From Tieghemostelium lacteum (lineage: Eukaryota; Evosea; Eumycetozoa; Dictyosteliales; Raperosteliaceae): a DNA stretch of 64,000 bases. Below the pieces are notes generated by a model. The model was not told the DNA's origin. It made no database searches and saw only the letters and a list, made by a program, of their open reading frames with translations. The stretch lies in NCBI GenBank assembly GCA_001606155.1, contig LODT01000028.1:1278735-1342734 (forward strand), in the 5' to 3' direction. The position numbers and the translations under genes were made by a program. This document shows, piece by piece, positions 48,741 to 60,829 of the stretch; the first letter of the stretch is position 1, and every line of letters starts with the position of its first letter.

Positions 48741-50169
48741 TTATATAGTATTTATTTTATAGTTTCCAGGAGGTAGTTGATTGATAAAAGCATAGGTTGA
48801 TGGTATAGTTAGAATTTTAAGAGAATTTGGGAAACCTTCTAGTTTATGATTATAGGAATACTTTTCAAATGTTAAATATTCTAGATTGGTAGGCAGAGTA
48901 GATGGATCAATAGGTTTATTAAAGTATTTAAAATTCAGTTCTTTAATACTGTTTGGTAAAGATCCTTGTATAAATGTCCTATTGAATCCAACAAATCTCA
49001 AGTAACTTACAGAGTTTGGTATACTACCTGGAATAAGGAACCTATTGAACCCCGTACCAAATAAAAGTATTCTAATGGTACTAGGTAGCACATTCACACC
49101 TAAATTCTGATCAAAACGCCCTCCTAATTTTAACCTTGTTAAAGATGGTGGAAGGATATCATCTTTAATCATTCTATTAAATTCGTAACCAAATTCTAAC
49201 CATTTTAAAGATTTGGGAAATGTATTGGATTCTAATGGATAATTCCAGTGACCTGGCATCTCTAACCTATATATATTTTCAGGTAATACACTACAATTTA
49301 TAATTCCATGATAGTAGTATCCGAATATTAGAACTTTTACAGAAGGTGGGATAGATCCAGGTACAAGATCAGACTGAAAGATTTGTGATAACTCAAGAGT
49401 TTCTAAAGTCGGTGGAAGGACTCCAGGGTCCAAATGTTTGTTAAACCGGCTTGGTAACTTTAAGTAAGTTAAAGAAGCACACTGATGAAAATTCTTTAAT
49501 TGTTCAATTTCAATATCACCAATTGAGAGTCTTATAGTTGTGAGAGTGGTGCTGGGTATAATGGAATTTGGAATTTTTGTACCAAGTTCCTCAAAGTGTA
49601 GAGTATGTACACTTGAAGGTATAATAGTAGGCCATTGTTTTAGTATTCCAGTAACTGTAAGAATACTCTGACAATTACCTTTATTCTCTAGTTTTGAATA
49701 AAAGTTTTCAAAGGCTTTTAAAGGGAAATCTTTTATGGCGTATGCACTGATTGTAATGTGAGTAAACTGAAATTTCAAATGACTATATTCATCCATAATC
49801 CTTAATAATAATTCATATTTTGAAGATTCACTAATATCAATATTATAGTATTTTCTAGGTAGATTCTGGTTTGATGTTAGTTTATATAGAGGTAGACATT
49901 TAAAAGTTACTCCATCTCTAAACTTATATAACGATTGACAAGTGGTTAGAAAATTCAAAATTTCATAATTTTCTAAATAACTAGTTAGCTCATTGACAAT
50001 AAAATAGTTTAAAACTATAATTTATAATTAGTATTGATAATATTAAATTAACTTGTAAAAGTTCAATATTACAAATATTATTCATTGAGGCTATAGCAAT
50101 TTTACTGAGTAAACTTTGGTGTAAAATCAAAAAAAAATCTTCAAAATTATAAAACTTCATTTGACACAT
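48741..50169 (-). CDS. FNIP-repeat protein with F-box-like N-terminus
   Basis: Exons 50169-50073 and 50014-48741 give 456 residues. The donor GTAATA at 50072 and acceptor at 50015 (58 nt) join an N-terminal helix to an F-box-like stretch (FIVNELTSYLENYEILNFL, then TTCQSLYKFRD). The C-terminal two thirds are FNIP repeats, about ten copies of a 20-22 residue unit with FN..I..G.LP.S(L/I)..L.F. FNIP repeats are leucine-rich-repeat-like and greatly expanded in dictyostelids; F-box plus FNIP proteins are thought to be ubiquitin-ligase receptors. Targets unknown. A second in-frame ATG lies three codons downstream. Confidence 0.83.
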
Positions 50170-50289
50170 GTAGCTATTTATAACCAGTTTTAGGTTAATA
50201 GAGCAGTACCTACACCTACTGACAATCCATCTTGAATAGAAGGAGTGGTTTAGGAACACATGATATCAGGTAGAAGAGTTTTGTAAGTC

Positions 50290-50690
50290 TTCTAATGTAG
50301 TCTTCGGTCACTTTTTAATTTAAGTTCATAGAGACTCTTGAAATCCATACCAGTGCAATGAATAACTCCTGGTGTAGTTGTATGAATACTCATGGATTTC
50401 ATACATTCATTGGCAATCTGTACCTTTATAAACTTTTCAATCAAATGCACTGATATCCAATACATTTAAATTTTTCTTGTTGTTGAGCATACCTCTGAGA
50501 TGTACTCCTCCAAAAATAGAGGGTACTGCTACAAACGATGGTGAATTTTCACTTGATTCTTGGAAATGGTGTGCTTAATCCACTTGCATTCTTTGTCATT
50601 TCAATTGCTGACAGTGTTGGTATATTGATCCAAAAGAAGTGGTTTTAAAAAATGGAGAAAAGCAATAAATGCGCTATTGTGGTGCTACTA
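50290..50690 (-). pseudogene. Decayed coding segment of unknown family
   Basis: The minus strand holds successive protein-like stretches in different frames: INIPTLSAIEMTKNASG, then PSIFGGVHLRGMLNNKK, then ANECMKSMSIHTTTPGVIHC with CTGMDFKSLYELKLKS. Their composition is that of real protein, but the frame changes several times and stops intervene, with no splice signals that join them. So a broken gene copy is more likely than an active one. I do not recognise the family. Confidence 0.4.
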
Positions 50691-50764
50691 AGTTTAAATT
50701 TATTTAAATATATTGATTAGGATATTTAAATTATGATTATAGTGAAATTATATACATTGTTTTT

Positions 50765-51776
50765 TCAAAAGGTTTGAATATCATTGATTTTAGTTTGTAA
50801 ATTGAATAAATCTAATGGGATATTAGCAGGAACACCATTAGGGACACCACCCGCAACACCATTATATAATTCAGCACTTGGGATTTGTAAAATATATTGA
50901 GCCATTCCAGCTTGGTTACATGCTGGAGTGGGAACTCCATTTATGGTGACACCAAATCCTGTAATCTGGTTTACAGGTAAATTCCATCCATTTAATGTAT
51001 TTCTGGTTTCATGATGAAGTGGAGATGTACCAAATGAAATAATTTGTTCAGGGTTGGTACCTGCAAAACCTCTTCTATAAAACATCATCAATGCTCTGAA
51101 ATTTTGATTAGCAGGATTACGACTCCAAATTTTAACACATATGACCAATTGTATATTGGATAATGGGTTCAGATAATGAAGTGCTTTTGTATGCAGAGAT
51201 TGAGGACTTTGAGAATAACCAACTTCAACTACGAGTGTAGGAAATGGGGAATTATCGACCATTAATGGAGGACCTCTTCCATTTGGGGTTATTGACTGAT
51301 CAGGCTCATATGAGATTTTATTGGGGATTAGAGCAGTTCCTATATTGAGGTTGATTCTTAAAGACCCATCTACGGAACAAGTATCATGAACATTTTGATT
51401 ATGATATATCTCTCCGGATATCCAGTTTGAAGTTCGTTCATGTAATCTTTGTACAAACTCATATATTAATACATTTCCATTAATAAAGAAAACTCTAACC
51501 TTTGCGTCACCTAATAATTTATCTACACCTTTAATAAATTCATCATAACTAACATCTGTTTCAATAATATAACCAATATTTGTTTCATTTTCCTCTGTTC
51601 TTATTTCATTTTCATGTTTCTATTAATCAATATTAGTAGTTGTATAAGTTAAACAATGTTGTAATACTTACAATTCTCAGTTCATTTACCTTTAATCTCC
51701 ACGACCCATCTATTTTAAGTTTAAGTGGGAACTTAACTGCTACTGAAGGTGTAGATTGGATTTTCTTTACTATCAT
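50765..51776 (-). CDS. Uma2/PD-(D/E)XK-like protein
   Basis: Exons 51776-51672 and 51619-50765 give 319 residues. The central part reads YEPDQSITP, then about 15 residues later PTLVVEVGYSQS, then a Lys and Tyr at KALHYLNP and a hydrophobic strand IQLVICVKI. Asp after Pro, Glu-Val-x-x-Ser and the following K..Y follow the order of the Uma2-type (DUF820) putative nuclease fold known mainly from bacteria, with related proteins in some fungi. If right, the catalytic residues would be Asp, Glu and the nearby Lys; activity is not shown. The N-terminal 100 residues are not recognised. No targeting signal is seen. The downstream neighbour (50290-50690) is decayed. Confidence 0.55.
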
Positions 51777-51884
51777 ATGTATTTCTTTTTCCTAAAATTG
51801 AGCTCATAGAAAGTGTATATATTTTTAATTAGTTTTTAAAATAAAATTTCATTATAAATTTAATTACATGTAAAAGATGTTGGA

Positions 51885-52139
51885 GTGGAAAAAGATGTTG
51901 GAGTATTTATCTATCAGATTGATTATCTGCTAAAAACATTTGGAACTAGATCTATAATGTGTCATTGTTTCAGTATTGGTGGTGCTGTGTTTGCATATTT
52001 TATAAAGGAAATCTATAAACACAGTAGATTTCATTACATGATACCTTTGATAAAATCAGTCATTTTTGATAGTAGTCACCTAATACTAAAGAGGGTGGTG
52101 AAAATGCAATGCAATTAGGCCAATTCTCAGAATTTCCTA
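51885..52139 (+). pseudogene. TMEM53-like (DUF829) alpha/beta-hydrolase fragment
   Basis: The plus strand encodes CHCFSIGGAVFAYF followed by SVIFDSS, the nucleophile-elbow region and next strand of DUF829/TMEM53-type hydrolases (family pattern HxFSxGG and FDSxP). The continuation SPNTKEGGENAMQLGQF lies in a different frame, two bases off. No N-terminal half or downstream exons were found. I read it as a broken partial copy. Confidence 0.45.
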
Positions 52140-52860
52140 TTTAACCATGCCATTCCTATTAGTATAACTATATTCAAAAACCTAAAAAAGATCTGAGTAT
52201 ATTTCGGATTCACTCCTAACTGAACTAAACTGTGTTTCCATTTTAACTTCATTACCACCACCAGAAATCCATTAAATTCATCAAGTCTTCCCCAATGATA
52301 AATTCCTATATGGACCATATCTGAATTGGAAGAGGTAAATTCCAAAATCCACCCCCACATTTCTAAAAATCGATATCTACTATTCAAATAGGTGGTGGAT
52401 CTTGGGAGATTGAAGTTACTACATCCCAAATTCAGGGGCCGTGGATAAAACAAATATTGATATATGTTGGAAAGCAATAGGATCGACTGGATGTGAAATA
52501 GATTCATCTTCTCTAAAAATATACCTATATGTGGATTCAAAATATAGGAATTTTAGGTTCAAGATGAATAGCTGATCAGGTTTTTTTTCAAAATTTATGT
52601 ACCTCTTTTGAATCGTATGCTATTAAATCTTAAGCACAAAAGAAAACCATCTAAATTTTAAAAAAAGGATTATAATTCTGTTAGAGAGATTGAATATCCT
52701 TGTGGTATCAATTTATTTAATAGATATAATGATTGCAGTAAACTGGAAACATAATATTCCCCAATTGATCTGGGCTCCTGGTTGTTTCTTCTTTGAGGAT
52801 TTAAATACATTACCTCAGCAATTAACCCCTTCCTGATAAACATCATTAGTTTGGTTCTGG
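52127..52860 (-). other. Coding-like remnants on the minus strand, unidentified
   Basis: Two protein-like stretches follow each other on the minus strand. One, near 52840-52690, contains SIGEYYVSSLLQSLYLL and NKLIPQGYSISLTEL. The other is an open frame ending at 52127 with first ATG at 52507 (126 residues, with EMWGWILEF and HWGRLDEF). They are separated by stops and overlap the TMEM53-like fragment end. They may be pieces of one old gene; I cannot name it. Confidence 0.25.
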
Positions 52861-53043
52861 TGATGATATTGATATACTAGTGGTTTATTTGGAATCAATA
52901 AAAATCAATGCAATTAATTCCAATTTTTTCTGCACCTTTTTTTTTTTTTATATTTTTAATTGATTTAGACTTGTGAACAAACACATCAACAACATTTTAA
53001 ATTATATACAATCATGTATGAATTATATACAGAAGGTCTAGAT

Positions 53044-53604
53044 ATGACCATGATATTTTCAATTATATCATCAGGTGGTCTAATTGCATTGGCAGTTTAT
53101 CAAGTAATTATCAACCTAGATACATAGTGGAATTGGGAGAACAGCAAAATTGACTAACCTGTGTTTATATACATAAAATAGTTATTATTATTGACAGATT
53201 TGGAAGGAAATGATATCAATTCAATTGAATTCTCTAGAAGAATGAATAAAATTATTTTACCAGAATATATAATGCATGCAGTATTTACAGTTTGGTATAT
53301 GTTGACATTTAGATTTATCATATTTTTACTCAACTTACCAGTATTAGTTTATCACTATTTAAGGTATGACTCATCACACTGAGGAAAAAATAAGTAAAAA
53401 CATAAAAATATCTTTTAACACTAACCCACCCCCTTATTGTCAATATATAGATACCAAGAAAGACAACACAGAATAGATCCAACTAAAGTCTATCAAATGA
53501 CTAGTAAATTAGGTAATCATTTAATGTTAAAATTAGTATTCTATATGGTAATGTTTTTCATTTACCTCTTTATTTTATTATATTGTTTATTTGCAAATGA
53601 ATAA
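53044..53604 (+). CDS. Cornichon family cargo receptor (Erv14-like)
   Basis: Exons 53044-53103, 53182-53363 and 53451-53604 give 131 residues, the family's usual size. Splicing restores VYQLLLLTDLEGNDIN, followed by NKIILPEY...H, FLLNLPVLVYHYLRY and a C-terminal membrane segment, all typical of cornichon/Erv14. These proteins are COPII cargo receptors that export selected membrane proteins from the ER. An alternative in-frame ATG lies at 53014, ten codons upstream; the later start fits the family better. The second intron has a CCCACCCCC stretch. Confidence 0.88.
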
Positions 53605-53737
53605 ATTTGTAATTTAAAACACTACAATAAAATATAAAAATACAATAAATCATAGTAACAATATATAAAACAAAAATGAAGATGTATTAAGTGTTTGTGG
53701 GATAGGTATATTAATTGGGGTGATCTTTAATATTTAT

Positions 53738-55674
53738 TTACACATTGGAGTCACTTTTCCTTATATTGTGAAGGAATGCATTTGTAATATTTCCATTAGA
53801 TTTACTGCTGAGAATAGGTTTATGATCATCTCCACTGTTACTATCGTCTTCATCTGATGAATCATCATTATTATTATTGTTGTTGTTGATGGTTAATATA
53901 GAGGCTGAAGTTGTATTTAAATTAGGTGATTTTCCAATATTACTACTACTACTACTGGCACCATTACTGCTCATTGATCTTTGATGTGACTGAATACTAC
54001 TATTAGAACGGTGTGTCAATTCAGTCATTGGTGGGCTTTGACTTTTAATATTCTCTAAAATGGTATTATACTCTTCATTGGTGTTATTGATGGCATTCTC
54101 ATAAGCACGTTTAGTAATCTTGAGCAACTGAACATGGGAGCTGAATACACGAGCTGAGAAATCTGGTACAAAGCTATCAGATTTCAAAGCACCAATACCA
54201 AGTGTAGAAAATGGTCCACCTTCACTAAGGAAACCTTCAGAGCCAGACTTTATCTCTAGTTTACCTTGAATGACCATGGTAAAGGAATCATCTACCACAC
54301 CTCTTTGGTAGATATACACATCAGAAGTCTGAGGTTTTTCATAGTCCACAACAGAACTTCCTTTACTAGCCAGTAATTTAACAAAACTATCTTCACTAAT
54401 GAATTTGGAAGAGAATTCATTGACACTACCACTGAGGAACGAGTAGATTGCTTTAATCTGTTGATGTGACATTTTACTAGCTGCAGAACGTGGTGCGTGG
54501 AATTGACTAATTGCCTTGTAGTCAAAGAGTCCTGAGGCACTTTGTGGGTTCTTTCTGGCATTATGATAGATATCATTTTCATCAAGAATCTCATCTTGAA
54601 GAATCTCTTCAATGATATCTTCAAGACACACTATACCGACATTTTCATAGAATGGGTCACCTTCACCTTCATTATTGACTTTATGAACTACAGCCATATG
54701 AGATCTACCCTGTTTGAATTCAGTTAACATTTGTTCCAGTGTTGTATCATGCCATGTCTTTAACAATTGTCTCTTGTAGAGGTTCAATATAGTTCTCAAA
54801 GGTACCTTATCCGAGGGATTAAGTAATGCCAAATCCTTAACATATAGACACCCTATAATATTTGTAGTAGTCTTCTCATAAACTGGTATACGTGAATGAC
54901 CATTCTCTAAAATTATAGTTATAGTCTGATAGTCCAGTACCGAGTCCACATTAATCATTTTTACTTTTTCCAAGGGTGTCATAACCTGACAAACCTTCTT
55001 TTGACCAAAATCCAATACACCACTGAGCATTGTTACATCGTTTCTAGAGACACCAGACTCAAGTGAATGTGCACTGTGAATATCTAGCAGCTTCTTTAAC
55101 TGTTGTCTAGAGTAGATAGTACCCATTTCATTACCCAACATAAAATCCAGTGCCTTACTAATCGGATAGGCAAATGGGAAGAATATAAAAATAAATATAT
55201 ATACTATCCAGGTGGTATAGTAACCAACTGCCAAACCATATCTACTACATGCTGCCTGTGGTATAATCTCACCACATATTACAATAATTGTTGTGGACAA
55301 TAGAAAACCTACGAATCCTGATGTCATATCTGCCATCAAAATGGACAATAATGCATTAACTGAGACATTACCCAAAAGTAATGTACACAATAATAAATTT
55401 CCTCTTTGTCTTATTGGATAAATTCTTTTTGCAAATTTACTTTCTTGAGGCGATCCACTATGTATAATAATCTATAGAGAGTGTGTGGTATGGTGGGTAT
55501 ATAAAATATGTGTTAGTGTCCAAAATATAGAATATGACAATGTTAGACTCTTACCTCTAAACCAGTAATGTCAAGTGACATAATACCAAGTGTTAAACCT
55601 GCAAATAGACCAGAAATACATATTAAAACTACAATGGCAGACCACTGAAACAATAAAAATTCAGCTGATGCCAT
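53738..55674 (-). CDS. CNNM/CorC-family protein (DUF21, CBS pair, cNMP-binding-like domain)
   Basis: Exons 55674-55555 and 55471-53738 give 617 residues. The DUF21 membrane domain (FAGLTLGIMSLD in exon 1; CGEIIPQAACSRYGL) is followed by two CBS motifs (VMTPLEKVKMI...GHSRIPVYE and the VGIVCLEDIIEEILQDEI region). Then comes a cyclic-nucleotide-binding-like domain (DSFTMVIQGKLEIKSG) and a Ser/Asn/Asp-rich tail. CNNM proteins of animals are linked to magnesium transport. The layout is complete and undamaged. The C-terminal low-complexity part is typical of dictyostelid proteins. It converges with cornichon, 133 bp apart. Confidence 0.92.
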
Positions 55675-55872
55675 TTTGCAACCACCAGGTGTTTATTAAA
55701 AAATTAAAGACAAAAAAAAAATTTTCTATTTTTATTAAATTGGATTCGTGTGCAAAATTTAATGATACAATTTGATTAATGTTATATTTTACAGTAATTT
55801 TAATTTTCAATGCAATCAGATAAATTCTGTTTATTGTTTGTTTTTGTTTTATGAATGAGAAGGTAATTGTTT

Positions 55873-58800
55873 TTATTTTTTATTTAAAAATCCACCAAAT
55901 TTACTCTTGAAAGAGCTTGATGTTGAACCACTGCTACTAGTTGATGGGGAATTTGGAGTTGATGAACCACTGAAACTACCAGAACCAGTGTTATTGGTAT
56001 TATTACTTTTGTCTTTATCAGATTTATCTTTGGAACCACTAGTGTAGTTAGAGAGAGACTGAAGGAAACTTGGTTCTTTAGTTAGAGGTTTCATGGTACC
56101 ATCAGCGTTTTGGTCAGATTGTGGATCTGATTTGAACATATTGGCAATTTTAAGAAGACCTTCTTTGTACTCTGGTTTCTTAACGGTATCCTTATGCAAT
56201 TTCTTACAATTTTCATTGGTGTTTAGAATGTGATAAAAGTTTGCCAATTCAATAAATGCCAAACCTGGTTGTGTGCTAATGTATCTCTTGTAGATCATGT
56301 GAATCTTAATAAACCAAATCTTCTCAATAAACAATTGATTGAGTGATTTGATATCCTTTTCAATGATTTTGTTGTCATTCTTGTATTTTTGAATGAGTTT
56401 AGTGTCAGCACCTACTGGTGGTACTGTCATTGGGATACTAAACATCTTGCTGATGTAATGAAGACCATTGATAATGACAGTTGTATGTGTACCTATACCA
56501 ACCAACTCTAAGAATCCATGTAAAATCTTGTCTTTGATCAGTGTGTCCATAGTACCAATATGATTTCTAGTGATTTGGTATAATAAACACCAAGACTCTC
56601 TATTGAGTTCAGCAAAGGAACCATCTTTGCAGAATGATTGTAATTTGGAATAGAAATCCTCCTCTTTTTTAATGTTTTCAAAGACTGGTGGTTGCTTGAG
56701 AAGGTGTCTTACCATCTCTAGAAGATTCTTTTTGATCAAAGGAGTGTATGGGTTGTTGGATGGTGAAGGGTCTGAGATCTTACTAATCATAGATCTGACA
56801 TCGGATGCTGAGATGGAGAGTTTAGATTCACCCCATTTCTTAACAGATTTCAAATCGGTATTGGCTTGAATGTTATTCAAAGTACCATGGGTCTTGGCTA
56901 GTTTGTTAAGGAGATTGGTAATGACATACATCTGATGTGATGCCTCTTTACTGTGTTTTACAAAGTACTGATAGAGGTTATGGAATAAAAAGTTATCAAG
57001 AACAAATGAGAATTTGTTTTTGATACCAATAGTGATGGTAGGTTGATTGGGGTTAGATCCGGCTGAACCTGCACCAACACCTGCAGAGGCATTGTTATTT
57101 TGTTGTGGGGATCCAACGGGTGACAATGGTGGTGTAGTTGAAGTTGGTTGACCACTTTGTCCTGGGATATTGCTGGTATTGGTGATTGGAACACTGGCAA
57201 TTGCAGCTTCAAGTGCTCTGTCTAAAGAGGATACAAAGAACTCCAATGTCAATTCTAATAACAATGAAGATGGTTTCTTTTCATCTGAACCTACAAAATC
57301 TTTAATACTGCTATCTGGATCCTTATTGAATTCCTTGTAGACAAAGTCAACCCAAGGTGACTTGGAAATAACTGAAAACAATCTACGAGCTGCAAATTGA
57401 ACATGTTTGAGTTTAGATTCACAAACACATTTGATACGGTCAAGAAGGAATATTCCATCAGCTTTCAAACAGTTACTAATAGCCAAACCTTCTTGGTTGT
57501 GCATCAATTGTAATAGGATAAATAGACAGAAACTAGATACTGTAATGGAACGGTGACGAATACCAGTGAAGATCTTATCCAAAATGGATGGAGTATTGTT
57601 TTGTAAGAGTGTAGCTATACTGTGAGTAAGTGATACTTTACTTTGTGTAATTACAGGTTTGGAATAATACAAATGTACATGGGTATCCAATACTCTTCCA
57701 ATGACAGAAAGATAGTAGTTACAGAAAATCAATTTCCAAAGATTCTCATTGCTGTCACCTAGTACTAGTTTAACAAGACTGTAAGTCTCATCAGACCATG
57801 GCATCAAATCAGCAGGTACATCTGAGATATAGTCAAAAGATGATGTAAGAAGTGACAAGTTCTTTACATCTTTGTTTTGAATGAGTTTCTCCAAGATTAG
57901 AGATCCCTTATTTCCAGAGAAAAAGTGCATAATCAAATGTGACATTTTAGCTTGGAATAATGGTGATTGTGAGTACTCTAGTAATCCCAAAAGTTCGTGA
58001 ATATTATCAGGAGTAATACACTTAGTGATAACAGTTGCATAACTCTTTCCACCATCAAAATCCTCAGAGAATGATGCATCAAGGAGATCAGAGAACTTGT
58101 CAAGGTACATATCACCATACAAAATATCCGATATATTTTGAATGTTCAATTTATCCTTAGTGGATCTATGTTGTGTCATAATGATAAAGTCGATCTCTTC
58201 CTTGTGTTTTTGATGTTCTTCATTTACCAATGGATGATACCATGAATACAAATGGTCATGTCTGTCTGATGTGTGGAATGTCTTTAATTGATTCATCAGA
58301 ATACTTGGGTAACCTGGATCATTATAGAGTTTATGTAATTCAAAGTGAAGGTCATGATCAGGTACCTTAAACTGTACTGGAACACCACTTATCTTTACAG
58401 GACAATCATAATTGTCTGTAATTTGCTTTGGTGTCAAATCAGTTCTACGAAGATGATCATTCTTGAAAGACATTGCAGTTGACTTTTGATTAGACAATAG
58501 AGGAAGAGGCAGAGTACCATGTAGCTTACTGATCATAGTTGGCAAGTAACTCTTTGCCTGATGGAAATGAGCTTGTCTTCTCTGTTCTATAGTTGAGAAT
58601 ATAGCAGATATTACACGTCTAGTATTCTCAGGAACAACAGGTAACTGATCTTTACGAATGAGTTCAAAAACATGCTCCTCTTTTGGAAGTGGTTTAGGTT
58701 TGTATCTATCAGGTAGAGAGTTATTAAGGAACTGGTATTCAGCAATACCTGATTTAATGAGTATATTAGGAATACTCGATTGCATGCCATCTTTATCAGC

Positions 58801-59804
58801 ATGTTTCTTGTCATCGTGGTTCTGGTCTTGATTAGACAACTGAGATTCACTGACAGACTGAATAGGAATCAAATCTCTCAATTGAGTTGCATGTGGAGGG
58901 AATATAGGTAACTGACTGCAAATAGAGGCCCAACGACACAGTGCTTCATCATAGTCCTCAAAAGTATCATAGTCCATTGGTTGTGGTTCTTGTGGTACCA
59001 CTAAAGCATCCCAAGGTTCCTGACTATTCTCAATGAGGTTAATATCAATACCCATCTGGTCCTCTTCAATCTCTGATTGGTTAGGATCAGTCTTTTGCTC
59101 ATCTGAGTCACCTTCATTTGAGAAACTGCTTACAGAAGGTCTAGAAAAGTCTTCTTGAAAAGTAGAAGTCTCACGGATCTTATTCTGAAAATCCACATGT
59201 TTAGGACGATAATAAGCTCTACCTGTGGTATTAGGTAATCTAGTATCTTGAAATATAGTCTCTACTGCAAACTTCCATCCAAGAAATGCCTGTTCATAGT
59301 CAAAAAAGTTTTCATATTCGTCAATCTGTGGAATAGAGTTATAAAGATGTGCCAATTGTTGTTCAAAAGTCTCTTCAATCTCGTCATCCTCTTCCTCCTC
59401 CAATGTGTTATTACCATCCATTCTAGGTGAGTTTCCATTAGTGAGTGTAGACTGTTTCTCTGGTGTCTTATGTTTGAATACAGGTACATAATTGATATCA
59501 TAAAATGTACCATCCACACCTAAAAATACTGGTATACCAGTAGTATCTTTTGATTTTAATTTACTGTTCCATTCTTCTATGGATTTTGAAGGAACACCAT
59601 AAGGTTTTTGTTCTGTATATTTTTTTTTTTTAAATGAAAGGTTTTTTTTCATTGTAAATATACTGATTAGAATATTAATATCCTTATATACTTACGTGCT
59701 GTTTTTAAAGTTTTTTGTGAATTGAATTGTATTTGAAATAGGGATACTGTTGATTTTGATCTTCCAGCATTACCTATTCTTCTGTGGGTGTTATTTCCTG
59801 ACAT
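55873..59804 (-). CDS. Large cytosolic protein of unknown function, 1282 residues
   Basis: Exons 59804-59696 and 59612-55873. The donor GTAAGT at 59695 and the acceptor at 59613 join LKTA to QQKPYGVPSK; the in-frame ATG near 59652 lies inside the intron and is not the start. The N-terminal 330 residues are acidic and contain two similar motifs, EYENFFDYEQAFLGWKFA and YDTFEDYDEALCRWAS, spaced about 120 residues: an internal repeat. The middle (about 480-1160) is helical and looks armadillo/HEAT-like, with a Gly/Asn/Pro linker near 870-920. The end is Ser/Gly/Thr-rich. No membrane segment. I do not recognise the family; a scaffold role is inference only. Confidence 0.8.
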
Positions 59805-60378
59805 TTTAAAAAAAATGTTAATCTGTGTTTTAGTGTGGTTGTAGTAATAGTTGATAGTTTTCCGATTAAAAATAAATATTTAAAAAAAATTAAAAAAAAA
59901 TAAATTGATTAAAATTACAAGATGAGATAAATATATATACACAATGAATTTTTACTACGATCAAACACCACAAACAAAAATCAAAAAAAAAAAAAAAAAA
60001 AATATCTCATTTAATTTTTTTAATTTTTTATTTATAATAATAATAATAACAGTTATTCTTATCCATAAATTCAAACATAATAACCCTAGTTAAATAATTT
60101 TTACATTTATTTTTTCTTTGAATTCTGTACAATATCGATATTGTATTTGACTCATGGATCCCGCGCTTTTTCAAACATTGACTCTTTTTTTTTAAAGAAT
60201 AAATGAAAATTTTAAAATTAGAAGAAGAGCTCCATCTCTCTGTTGAGACCATTTTCACATTATTTTTTGAGAGCTGAGTTTAAATATATATATCACTCAA
60301 CTAGGGTAAATATCAATATCTATAGTAGAAAATTAGAGAAACATGAAAATTAATTAATTGAATGTATAAATGTTATAG
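59805..60378. other. Intergenic, AT-rich with A runs
   Basis: About 570 bp upstream of the 1282-residue gene. It contains a long A run (near 59981-60002) and an ATAATAATAATAA stretch near 60040. I looked for the missing 5' part of the VASt gene here and did not find it. Confidence 0.5.
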
Positions 60379-60770
60379 GGTGATACACAGATTGAAGTAA
60401 AGAAATGGACAGCATCTAATGATGGTAGTTATACAAGAGAAATAACATATTTGTCAAAAGTTAGAGAGGTTCAATATTATAAATTCACAGATGACAGAAT
60501 ACTGAGAGTTACTTCTACAATTTTTGTTGAAGGGTCACCTATTGGTAATAGTTTTACATCGGAATCAGAGTGGATAGTTACACCAACTACCTCAAAGATA
60601 CCAGGATGTAAAGTATCAATGAAAGTGGAGAATAACTTTGGTGGTTCAATGTTTAAAGCAACTCTAGAGAATTGGGTACATGATACCACTGAGCAATCAT
60701 TTAAACATTGGTTAGCATTAGTTAGATCACATTTTGCAGAATATGAAGAATTCAAAAATATACAACCTAT
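60379..60770 (+). pseudogene. 5'-truncated VASt-domain (GRAM/Aster-type) gene fragment
   Basis: From a preserved acceptor-like TTATAG the plus strand encodes most of a VASt domain: REITYLSKVR, Q-rich continuation, SEWIVTPTTSKIPGCKVSM, then a helix with HWLALVRSHFAEYEEF. VASt domains, in GRAMD1/Aster proteins and many amoebal GRAM proteins, carry sterols between membranes. The first third of the domain and any GRAM domain are missing, and no upstream exon was found. The fragment abuts a retrotransposon Gag-like segment. It therefore looks like a gene copy truncated or captured with the element. Confidence 0.6.
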
Positions 60771-60829
60771 CAAATTTAATCAATTCAATGACAGTGATCC
60801 GGATCCAAACACTTCATTAAATACCACTT

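Noticed and set aside
59612-59652. ATG near 59652 as start of the 1282-residue protein
   Set aside because: It lies inside a well-formed intron (59613-59695) whose splicing joins an upstream exon starting at 59804 in frame.
60028-60258. 76-residue minus-strand frame
   Set aside because: It is Lys/Tyr-rich low-complexity sequence from A/T runs and ends in a TAA-repeat Tyr tract; no supporting signal.
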